This document shows, one piece after another, positions 24,032 to 32,698 of a stretch of 64,000 bases of DNA (positions are counted from its first letter, which is position 1; every line of letters begins with the position of its first letter). The notes below the pieces were generated by a model, which was given only the letters and a program-made list of their open reading frames with translations, had not been told where the DNA came from and made no database searches. Source of the stretch: Isoetes taiwanensis (lineage: Eukaryota > Streptophyta > Lycopodiopsida > Isoetales > Isoetaceae); NCBI GenBank assembly GCA_021234155.1, contig JAJEKV010000030.1, positions 8,179,890 through 8,243,889 on the forward strand, read 5' to 3'. Both the position numbers and the translations under genes were made by a program.

Positions 24032-26000
24032 CATCGGAACGGGCGCCTCAGCTCAAGCGGAAGAACATTTTGTCTACCACGGTCTCTGACCATTTTCCTC
24101 AGTTAATCTCCCAAGGATCGAGTGCAGTCAGGCCGGGGCGCACAGTGTTCAAGTTAAATACCGCCTACCTAAAGGATCCTGATTTCTCTTGGGGATGCCA
24201 GCAGATTTGGTTCCGTATCTTTCAGGATAACTTCGGGATGGCAGGAATGGTAAAGGCCCTGGCTGAGGTCAAGGCATTCGCCAAGTCGTGGGGTAGTCGG
24301 AGAGTACGCAAGAGAGGGAGGTGTTAGAGGCACTGTATCGCAAATTGGAAGCCCTTAGGTCTCAGCCGTCTGATGGGGTGCGGGAGAATGAGATTTTGCG
24401 TCACATTGCAGCAGACGAATTCAAGAGGGCTGCTCAGGCAAGAGTGAAAGGAGGAATGACCCGGCTGTGGGAAGGGGGCGCTAATTCGCGTATGTTCTTC
24501 AGGGCTGCGCGACAGAAGAAGCATGCGGCGGCCTTGGCCGATGGTTGTATTCTGCATTCGCCTATGGACATCAAGCAGGCTACTTTTCAGCATTTCTCTC
24601 AGTTTTTCCGGGAAAAGAGATACCCCTACACGGACATGATGGAGGAGATCGTGCTCAGTAAGGTGTCATGCAAGGTGTCGGCGGATAGAGAGCAGGCGTT
24701 GCAGCGCCCGCTTACAAAGCATAAGCTTGAGGAGGCTTGTCGTGCCTTGGCCCCTTATAAGTGCCCTGGTCTGGATGGCATTCCGGTCAAATTCTTCCAA
24801 GAGTATTGGGATTGGGTGGGGGACTCAGTGTTGCAGACCTATCAGGATCTGCTTCAGTCAGAGGCGCTGGACTGTAGGCTCAACACTGGCTGCATCTCGT
24901 TAATTCCGAAGGTGAGGGAGCCAACTGTCATTTCTAATTAGCGCCCCATCACGCTTCTATCGGCAATATACAAAATTATCGCGAAGGCGCTTTCGCTTAG
25001 ACTACAAGTGGTCCTGAAGGAGGCTATTAGTCCCACGCAGTCTGGCTTCATTCCGGGCAGGCAGATTCTTAATAATGTAGCGGCGACATTCGAGGGCATT
25101 CATTGGGCGCGTAGAACAGGTCAGCAGGTTGTGTACTTGAAGCTGGACTTCGCGAAGGTCTATGATAGTGTGCGTTGGGAGGTTTTGAGAAGGATGATGT
25201 TAGCCTTTGGGTGGTGAGAGCTTTACGGCAGTGGCTATGAAGCTCTTAACGTCTGCCAGAGCCACCCTCCTGTGCCACGGCGAGTCGTCATCGATCTTTG
25301 GTGTAGGGCGCGGAGTTCAACAGGGATGCCCTTTGGTGCCCTTCCTATTTACCATCGTGGCAGAGGCCCTCTCGCAGTTCTTGACTTCCGCAGTGGAGGC
25401 GGATGTTGTGGAGGGGCTGAGGATGGCAGACGGGTCGCAGCAGATTGGAAGTCAATATGCTGATGACTCTTTCCTCTTCCTACAGACTGATGAGAGGAAT
25501 CTGTTAAACACGAAGGAGCTGTTGGACACATTCTCCCTTGGTTCTGGCTGCCTCATGAATTGGACGAAGTGCTCCAGACCCCGCTCTGTAGTCAAGAGGT
25601 TCTTTTGGGGGTGTACCCTAGCAGGTGATCTCAGCTTCAGAGTCTGGCCTTCCATTTGTGTAAAGCCTGATTGCTGTGGCTTATTTGGAAGCGACGTCGC
25701 ATGAAGGTGTTCAGGAATGCGGAGGTGCGGCCTGGGGTTCTGATCCCACAGTTGAGGTACAAGCTATATCTTTCTTACCTGGCATCCCCTCAGAAAGAGC
25801 AGTTCAAGGCAGCGGTCTGGGAAAGGACCCTCCTCATTGTAGACAGTATTGGCAGGTTTGTGTCTTGAGAGGTAGATATACATGCCATGTAGGTTCTCGC
25901 TCCAGTGTGGGCAGGAGTACCCTAGTATCGCTCGTCTTGTGTTTACTCTGGATTAATATTAGTTAACTTGATCTTTCAAAAAAAAAAAAAAACCAGAGTG

Positions 26001-26488
26001 AAAACTATGCACAGATGTTAGAGATGCTGAAGAAAGGGAAAACCCATGCCAACACAGTGGGAAGTCTAAGAACAAGTATTTCAAAATTGGAAGCCTTTTT
26101 TGATGGTTTGGATGTGTTGATACCTCTAATAAGTTGTCCGTTTGTGCCAGATAAGTCTGTGCAATAGGTTGAAGAGCAGATGGATGATGCGTCTGAGCGG
26201 GACAATAATTGCCAGGGTAACTCCCAAGAATACAGCAAGGCGTGCACTAGAAAGCGTCACAGGCAGCCCGTTGCTCTTCGTGCCCTGGAGGACGATCAGG
26301 AACTAGAAGGCGGCTTCCGTGAGGCTATGAGAAATACTCATATGGCCTTGGTAGATTATGATGATGAGAACGATAACGAGATATCCGATCGGACTGACAT
26401 GGATACTGATGGACAGGTGGACATGGCGAATGCTAAAGTGCTCACTGATGCCGAGGGGAATCCAACATTTGTTAGAGAATCTCCATAA
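26001..26488 (+). pseudogene. Disrupted gene, C-terminal region, copy A
   Basis: The frame resumes after LINE 2 as ENYAQMLEMLKKGKTHANTV and SISKLEAFFDGLDVLIPLIS. It meets a TAG after PDKSVQ (26165) and then runs open from 26180 to 26488. That second part contains RKRHRQPVALRALEDDQELE and an acidic DYDDENDNEISDRTDMD. The same TAG is present in copy B, so it predates the duplication. Short coiled-coil-like helices followed by a charged tail can be seen. I do not recognise the family. Confidence 0.55.
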
Positions 26489-26905
26489 ATTCTTTAGGAT
26501 GAATCTGTAATAAAATACTGATCCAACTTAGACAAATCGCCATTGCGATCACTCTAAGCCGAAGCGTTGGTATTTGATAACATATGTACAAATCGTTTTA
26601 TTAAATTATTCGTTCCACATGTATTGATTGTCATAGCGATCCCCCTAAGCCCAGACAAGATGACCTAGCAAATGCACTAATGACCTGTAGTGTAATTGCA
26701 GATTCTGTTTTTAAAAAATAAAATTCAGGCCTATTTTGGAGTTTTTATTATAAAAATTATTTGAAATAATAGATTGCCATTTGAAATAAGCATTTTCTGG
26801 GAGACAACCCATAAAATACAACGTGCATCTAAAAATAATTACAAGATTGAGCAAGAAATATAAAAAAGATGATCAAATATATTTTTCAAGTTAGAAAAAT
26901 AGCAC

Positions 26906-26994
26906 CTTTTTTTTTTTTTGAGGGTAAGTATGTGTATATAAAAAGAAAGTAGAAAAGATATGTACAACAGGTACCCCTTAAGGGTAAGTAGAAC
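26906..26994 (-). mobile_element. Short poly(A) retroposon, only in copy A
   Basis: An 89-bp insertion begins with a T run on the plus strand and is flanked by AAAATAGCAC (26896-26905 and 26995-27004). Copy B (37370-37385) has a single AAAATAGCAC and no insertion. It is probably the 3' tip of a LINE or SINE that inserted after the duplication. Confidence 0.85.
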
Positions 26995-27004
26995 AAAATA
27001 GCAC

Positions 27005-27439
27005 TTCCAGGGAAGTAAGATGTCAAGAGGAACGTCTTCAAGGTCAAGAGTAACATAATGGTAAGTACAAGTTCTTGCTCAATTGATTCCTTCAATTTCT
27101 GCATAGAATAAACTCAGTCAAACCTACAGGCATCTGCATTTCCAGTCAATTGTGGTTGGGCCTCAAAGCTTGTTGGTTTGGCACTACCATCAACACCTTT
27201 AAATTATCTTTATAAAAATAAGGATCTGGCTCAGCAAGTACAATGTGTCTTCCTTTGGCGGTGCTTTTTCCTTTCGCAATCTTCATTTGTTAATCTTGGT
27301 AGGCATAGAAGGGACAACGCCATCCTCTTTCCTATCTTTCATCCTCTATATTTGATGTAGTTATGCATTGCCAATAGAACAGTTATTAAAAAACCACAAT
27401 ATAAACCAAATTAAGTAAAAAGGAGCACAAGATGAATAA
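27005..27439. other. Non-coding stretch, copy A
   Basis: No recognisable gene. A short open frame (27178-27360) is repeated in copy B at 37556-37738 but matches nothing I know. Confidence 0.4.
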
Positions 27440-28004
27440 GAGCACAAGACATAGACATTGTCTATTGTCTATGTTGTTATGATTTTAGCTAATGCAAAAT
27501 ATATTTGGTCTATGACATCATAGCACAAGACAGTCCAAAATAAAGTTTATCTAGACAACCCAAAATAAACTCAGTCTACATCGTAGCACAAGCCAATCCA
27601 AAAAAATTATATCTGTGACTTCATAACACAAGCCAATCCAAAGTTAATTCTATCTATAACAACATAGAATAAGCCAATCTGAGATACATTTTACCTATGA
27701 CATCATGGCAAAGTCAATCTAAAATATTATTTGTATAGTCATGGCATGAACCAATCATAGCACCAGCCCATAAATAATATAATATGTCTATGGTATGACA
27801 CAAGCCTTAAAATAAAAAAAATGTCCACGATATCGTAGCGCAAAGCTTTTGAAATTATAATCTGTCCATATCATAGCACAAGCCTTTAAAAAATATAATA
27901 TGCCTATGATGTATTAGCACATTATAATACAAAATATATTCTAGCTACAACCTATAACAAAAGCCTTTTCTAAAATATACTTTGTCTAACCCATCATAGT
28001 ACAA
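27440..28004. repeat. Degenerate short-repeat array, copy A
   Basis: About ten loosely related units of roughly 45-60 bases, built on CTATGACATCATAGCACAAG followed by CCAATCCAAAATA. It is AT-rich and diverged. The same array is at 51000-51569 in copy B. Confidence 0.65.
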
Positions 28005-28110
28005 GTACTTTTTGGGTTGCCCCTAGGGAGGCAAACCCTTGTTTATGTGGGTTTTTGGCATATCCTAGGTATATGCTAGAATATCCCTAGGATATGTTGG
28101 TGATTGCTCC
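28005..28110 (+). repeat. Foldback terminal-like repeat, copy A
   Basis: Two nested palindromes: GGGTTGCCCC/GGGGCAAACCC, and CATATCCTAGG...CCTAGGATATG. Also at 51570-51675 (same strand) and 58691-58800 (inverted). It looks like the end of a DNA transposon. Confidence 0.7.
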
Positions 28111-28239
28111 AAACCTCCTATTTCCTGTAAACTCTCGGTCAGCTGGTAAAGAACTCCACGTCTCATTTGGCAAGGCAGGGAGGCAACGGCAATGGTTGGG
28201 AAGGCCAGGGTTATGCATACCAGAGCAGGAGCTGGGGCA

Positions 28240-28860
28240 GATGAGTCTAGTGATAGAAGGCAGCGGATTTGGCATATGCAACTCTGTTCTTGCGGATTTA
28301 AGGGAAAGCTTTTCACAAAATTTGGAACAGAGCATTTTCGTATCCCTCTTGTGCAATCTGGCATTCCGGATTCCTTTGTTTCTTCACCGGTTCTGGCAGG
28401 TAAGCTTCTTGGTGATCAAAATTCCTTTAAATTTCCTTTTTCTTTGCAAAACCATAGCTAAGGAGGTACAATGCTGCATGTTTGGTTAATCTCATTTTTT
28501 TTTCCAAACCAGCTTATCCAGCAAATCCATTCAAACACACACGAGGTCCAGTACCCTATTTTCTAACATGCACTTTGTATAAGCAATATGAAGTGGCAGA
28601 TCCATCAGCAAAAGAGAAAGCTATTATGCACAAAGCACTTTAACAATCTGGAAAGCCTATTTCATTGTTGCAGAGAAGGCATCTTGATCTCCTCAATCAA
28701 ACATGGTAGAAGGCAGTGGATTTGGCATATGCAACTATATTATTGCGGATTTAAGAAAAATCCTTTCACATATTTTAGGGTAGAGCATTTGGTATCCTTC
28801 TTTTGCATTCCAACATTCTGAATTCATTTGTTTCTTCATATGTTCTGGCAGGTAGGCTTC
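28240..28860 (+). other. Pair of diverged exon-like direct repeats, copy A
   Basis: Two blocks (about 28245-28402 and 28700-28857) share GGATTTGGCATATGCAACT and end TTCTGGCAGGTA(A/G)GC, an exon-end and donor pattern. Translations share GSGFGICN and ADLR. The second copy is eroded. No family recognised. The pair occurs again in copy B. Confidence 0.5.
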
Positions 28861-29100
28861 TTGCTAAACCATAACTAAGCAGGTACAATGCTGCACGATT
28901 TTGTTAGTCTCATGTTTTTTTCCCAAACCAGCTTGTCCAACATATCCATTCAAATGCATGTGGAAAGCTTATTTCGTTGTTAAAGCCTGGTACAGTACGA
29001 TTCCAATCAATAGTTGCAGGTGGGTTTAAATGCAACTTTAAATAGTCCTGTAAATTGTCTGCAATGTTCTGTCAAAAATATAGTGAAGAAACCTGATATA

Positions 29101-29973
29101 GCACAGGTGGGCACAGTGTGGGGTCATGACGGTGGGAGAGTGGTATCTCGACGGGCAGTTGGCACCCTGGCAGCTTTTTCGCCACATGTTTCGACTCCAG
29201 GAACGGGATCGCGCTATATGGGCGCAGGTGGCTAATGCTCTCCCGCTGAACTCCCTGCAGGCGTCAGGGCGTGTGTGGAGGTGTCACCCGAAAGTTGATC
29301 CCTCAAATTTCGTGAAGTCCTGTTACGAGCTTTTGGCAATTCAGGATGAGCTGCCTCCTGCAGACGGCTGAAGTCTCTAGGTGTCGGGTGATCACTGCGG
29401 CAACATCTGGAGATGGGTGTGGAATCCAATCTCACCCCCCAAGATTCGGGTGTTGCTGTGGCAGATAGTGCACCGATCCCTGAGGGTGAACATGTGGGTT
29501 CACAGGATCAATCCGCTGATCAGCGCCGTGTGCCCAATGTGTGGTGCCTATGTAGAGACCCTGGAGCACTGTATGTTTCTTTGTTCAGACATCCAGCCGG
29601 CATGGCAGTGGGTCCAACGTCTCTTCCAGACCCCGCTCCGTAGTCAAGAGGTTCTTTTGGGGGTGTACCCTAGCAGGTGGTCCCAGCTTCAGAGTCTGGC
29701 CTTCCATTTGTGTAAAGCCTGGTTGCTGTGGCTTATTTGGAAGCGACATCGCATGAAGGTGTTCAGGAATGCGGAGGTGTGGCATGGGGTTCTGATCCCA
29801 CAGTTGAGGTACAAGCTATATCTTTCTTACCTGGCATCCCCTCGGAAAGAGCAGTTCAAGGCAGTGGTCTGGGAAAGGACCCTCCTCATTGTAGACAGTA
29901 TTGGCAGGTTTGTGTCTTGAGAGGTAGGTATACATGCCATGTGGGTTCTCGCTCCAGTGTGGGCAGGAGTACC
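29101..29973 (+). mobile_element. LINE 2 3' part in the duplication junction
   Basis: It starts mid-ORF2 with no target duplication because it is the junction of the tandem duplication. It contains the zinc ribbon CPMCGAYVETLEHCMFLC (29381-29920 frame), which the 19920-25992 copy has lost, and ends LLIVDSIGRFVS. The remaining 3' tail and poly(A) continue at 36401-36466 beyond the Copia insertion. The upstream frame 29126-29371 is the preceding ORF2 segment, separated by a stop near 29371. Confidence 0.92.
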
Positions 29974-30670
29974 TGTTGAATATGCTCATGTTATAATACT
30001 CTGTTGTTCATGAAGAACTTGCTGCATACAACTATGGAGTTTGAAGAAGCAAAGGATTAACATCCTAAGGTTGGATAAGGTCCTATGGTTAAGCTAAGTT
30101 TAACCTAGGTCGTATTTGAAGTTAATGGTTATAAGGGTTACATGTTTATTATAGTAACCCATGAAGGTAATGACACGAATATCACAACTGAGGGGGAAAT
30201 GATTTTCGAAAGTGCTCTATTTGGAATGTCTGGCAAAATGGCTCGATCGGTCCGCCATAGCGGCTGGATCAGAGCTATAAACAAATAGAAAGGAGTATAG
30301 ATGATTATCTGTGTATGGGTGATTGAATGCAGGTGCCTAGTGTGAAGATCCAATCATCTGGGTTAAGTTCGGGGACTGATCAAATCAAGATAATACCATT
30401 GCTACAGTAACGTTACTGTAGCAATACAAAGGTTTGAAGATATATTCGAAGTGTTTTCATTAATGGTTTAATGACTTAGAGTTCATGAGTTTGAATAAGT
30501 ATTAAGCCAATTAATGTGAGATCATTTGATCTAAAGAAGTTGTGAATATTTGGAGATTGTTGAGACAATAGAAAGGAATATTGCATAGGGCCTATTCATT
30601 TGTTTTGAATAGACTATTAAGTTGATTGAGTTAATTGACTTAACCTGTTGTTGTTTTCTTGAATTCTTCA
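29974..30670 (+). repeat. Copia 5' LTR
   Basis: Direct repeat of 35640-36335, bounded by TG...CA and followed one base later by the primer-binding site. Confidence 0.95.
30398..30425. promoter_or_regulatory. Perfect 28-bp palindrome in the Copia LTR
   Basis: Half-site ATTGCTACAGTAAC is followed by its exact reverse complement. The 3' LTR copy (36064-36090) has a damaged centre but intact arms. A dyad in the LTR is a plausible regulatory or structural element; function not known. Confidence 0.6.
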
Positions 30671-30671
30671 T

Positions 30672-30684
30672 TGGTATCAGAGCC
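30672..30684 (+). other. Copia primer-binding site
   Basis: TGGTATCAGAGCC is complementary to the 3' end of plant initiator methionine tRNA. It starts reverse transcription and lies one base after the LTR. Confidence 0.95.
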
Positions 30685-30744
30685 ATAAGATCCAGGGAAA
30701 TACAATCATGTCCAGCAGATTCGGAGCAAATTTGCTCAATGCCA

Positions 30745-30830
30745 TTGAAGTTTTTAAAGGAAGAAAGGAAGGAAGGAAGGAAGGAAAAATTTTTAACGTC
30801 CACGGAACCCAATCGGGTTATGGGACCAAG
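30745..30830. repeat. GAAG microsatellite plus a shared mobile fragment
   Basis: AAGG repeats (30761-30786) are followed by TTTTTAACGTCCACGGA and then ACCCAATCGGGTTATGGGACC. A similar phrase after an A/T-rich microsatellite occurs at 55541-55590. This looks like the antisense 3' tip of a retroposon in the Copia leader. Confidence 0.5.
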
Positions 30831-31237
30831 TACATAAGGGACCGAAGTCCTGGACCGAAGTCCAAACAAGAACATGGGCCGAAGCCCTTAAACCGAAGCA
30901 CAACGTGAGCTAGAACACAACCATCATGACCCGGATTAAAAACCACCTGGGAAAAAACCGTTGCCAGGATGACTATGGCTGCTCACCGATCCAAAAATCC
31001 ATGCTGTTGCACAAGCAACAAGCATACCTTCATACCTCCAGCAGGCAAAGCTTCACCAAGCAACTCCGAACCGTAACCTCTTCACAACTGGGTGCTGGAA
31101 AACAGACGCCCCCAACGCCAATCGCCCAGACACGCAGGGAAGGCGGCGCTTAGAAAAACCGCTCAGGGAAATCGCCCATCGGAGGTGCCTCCTCACCCAT
31201 CCACCAGCCCTGCGCCAAGGCGCCAGCACCCCCAGGT

Positions 31238-32374
31238 ATGCACGCAGGCGGACATCCACTCAGGCACACACAGGGGCGCCATCCTTCACTGCCGCTGCTC
31301 CAACGCCATCCATCACTGCATCCGCTCGGGCAGGCCTCAGGCAGCGCCTCAGGCAGGCGCCAGGCGCCAGGCGCCAGGCGGAGGCGGAGGCGGAGGCGGA
31401 GGGAGAGTGGTTTCCAAGTGTGGAAACAAAGTATCCAAGAAGTCTTAGAGTTTGAGAGTTTATGGTATTTGGTTGATCCAAATGCAAGTAAGCAGACTAA
31501 CACTCATGCTAGTTCAGGGTCAACAAGTGTAAGTGGAGCTGGTTCAAGCTCTAGTGCTGAGGATTCCACAGCTGGTGGAGTTGCTCAAACAGGTGGTTCT
31601 GGAGAAAGTACAGGACCAGCAGTTACATCAAAGGTGCAGCCAGATGAGGTGATTAAAATTAAAGAAGCTCAAGCCATTATTTGCTGTAAAGTTGGACCTG
31701 TTATCAAGCTTAAACTCGGGGGGCCGAGTCCTAGGGAAATGTGGACATACATGGTTACAAACTATGAAGCTAAAACATCCTCTCAGATAGATGTTTTAGA
31801 AAAACAGTTGAGGACGCTGAAACTGCATGATAAAAACAATATAACAGAATTTCTTGAAAAATTCGATTCTATTATGGCTGACTTGGAAGGTGCTGGTGTC
31901 ATATTGAATGAGCAGTATCAATTGTTGGCCATCTCAAGGGCTGTATCACACAATGCCTATTTAGCCACGCTGCTGAGAAATATAGCAAGAACAAAGGAAC
32001 ATGCCATACAAATGATAAGGACAGAATTTGAGCAGAGGCAGTTTGGCCAAGAGGAAGATGATCAAACTACTGAGGTACTTTATGCAGGGAAACACAAAGG
32101 AAAGAAAGGATTTAAGGCTGGCAGAGATAAGATTGGACCATGTTACAATTGTAATGCATATGGTCACTTAAAGGCTGAGTGTCCAAAGGCAGGCAAAGAA
32201 GTTATATGCTATAACTGTGATGGCAAGGGGCACTTTGCTTCTAGTCCCAACCCACGAGGGCAGTTCAAAAGGGAAAAACAGGGGCAGAGGAGGCAAAGTA
32301 AGTTTTGCTCAAAGGGGAAAAGGGAGTTCCAAAGAAAATCCAGCATTGAACTTATCTCAAGAAACTCAAGGTGA
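31238..32374 (+). CDS. Copia Gag polyprotein
   Basis: Gag forms the particle shell and binds the element RNA. The frame is open for 378 codons; the true start is uncertain because the first 60 residues lie in low-complexity DNA. The capsid-like region (about residues 130-290) has IKEAQAIICCKVGPVIKLKL and REMWTYMVTNYEAKTSSQID, as in the Copia gag (UBN2) family. Two zinc knuckles follow: CYNCNAYGHLKAEC is canonical CX2CX4HX4C, while the second (CYNCDGKGHFASSP) lacks its last Cys. A frame change separates gag from the protease at 32217. Confidence 0.9.
   Translation: MHAGGHPLRHTQGRHPSLPLLQRHPSLHPLGQASGSASGRRQAPGARRRRRRRRRESGFQVWKQSIQEVLEFESLWYLVDPNASKQTNTHASSGSTSVSGAGSSSSAEDSTAGGVAQTGGSGESTGPAVTSKVQPDEVIKIKEAQAIICCKVGPVIKLKLGGPSPREMWTYMVTNYEAKTSSQIDVLEKQLRTLKLHDKNNITEFLEKFDSIMADLEGAGVILNEQYQLLAISRAVSHNAYLATLLRNIARTKEHAIQMIRTEFEQRQFGQEEDDQTTEVLYAGKHKGKKGFKAGRDKIGPCYNCNAYGHLKAECPKAGKEVICYNCDGKGHFASSPNPRGQFKREKQGQRRQSKFCSKGKREFQRKSSIELISRNSR
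31350..31405. repeat. GC-rich minisatellite at the gag 5' end
   Basis: Tandem CAGGCGC units followed by GGAGGC units. They encode Gly or Arg runs depending on frame. Confidence 0.75.
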
Positions 32375-32669
32375 AGAAGACGAGCAGAATGAAGATGATG
32401 AGGTAAGTTATACTAAGTTATGTCATTTAATGCATGATGCAAATGATCATAATATGATAATTATAGATTCAGGAGCTGAGAGGACAGTGACATCATCCTC
32501 AAAATTGCTTAAAGAGTGCAAAAAGGTGACAAGAGGGCACGTGCAGCTTGGAAATGGGGACTTGCAAGAAATCAAAGACACAAGAATGCTCGAGCTCTAT
32601 GATCTAGAAGGGAAGGCGGTCAAACTTGAAAATGTTCTTTTTGTGCCAGGCTTAGTTAGAAATCTGTAG
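32217..32669 (+). CDS. Copia aspartic protease segment
   Basis: This frame is offset from gag and overlaps its end by 158 bases. The active-site motif IIDSGAERTVTSS lies about residue 85, followed by QLGNGDLQEIKDTR and ENVLFVPGLVRNL, the usual end of the Copia protease. A stop at 32667-32669 and a frame change separate it from the integrase at 32699. In typical Copia elements gag to RNase H is one frame, so this copy needs frameshifting or is defective here. Confidence 0.88.
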   Translation: MMARGTLLLVPTHEGSSKGKNRGRGGKVSFAQRGKGSSKENPALNLSQETQGEEDEQNEDDEVSYTKLCHLMHDANDHNMIIIDSGAERTVTSSSKLLKECKKVTRGHVQLGNGDLQEIKDTRMLELYDLEGKAVKLENVLFVPGLVRNL

Positions 32670-32698
32670 ATCTCGAATATAAAGTATTATTTGAGAGA

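Larger units (their letters stand above)
22230..25868 (+). pseudogene. LINE 2 ORF2: endonuclease and reverse transcriptase
   Basis: The start MDKKILSWNVRGVRS is followed by the AP-endonuclease motifs LCLQEHK, LLLGDFNMVES and, after the hAT insertion, VSDHFPQL. Reverse transcriptase follows at 24321-25704 with KCPGLDGIPVKFFQEYW, RPITLLSAIYKII, KLDFAKVYDSV, GVQQGCPLVPFLF and YADD (25456-25467). A TAG interrupts DYRPITLL-type sequence at 24939-24941 and a frame change occurs near 25210. After CLMNWTKC (about 25570) the sequence jumps to the extreme C-terminus, so the zinc ribbon is deleted. It ends LLIVDSIGRFVS. Confidence 0.92.
19920..25992 (+). mobile_element. L1-type LINE 2, plus strand, internally deleted
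   Basis: This LINE has a poly(A) tail at 25981-25992 and flanking CCAGAGTG (19912-19919 and 25993-26000). It carries ORF1 and ORF2, a hAT insertion in the endonuclease (22869-24031), and an internal deletion between the reverse transcriptase and the C-terminal region (near 25575). The 3' end of a related copy is at 29101-29973 plus 36401-36466. The GC-rich codon use of its ORFs stands out from the AT-rich surroundings. Confidence 0.93.
25993..29100 (+). repeat. Tandem duplication, copy A (gene 3' end plus downstream)
   Basis: This segment is repeated at 36467-37805 continued at 50993-52713, with only scattered differences apart from an 89-bp insertion in copy A (26906-26994). It ends at CCTGATATA (29100) fused directly to LINE 2 ORF2 sequence. 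Copy B continues past the same CCTGATATA (52713) into unique DNA. The break therefore marks the duplication junction. Confidence 0.92.

Noticed and set aside
27440-28004. CRISPR-like spaced repeats
   Set aside because: Units are degenerate, irregular and AT-rich, and the window is clearly eukaryotic.
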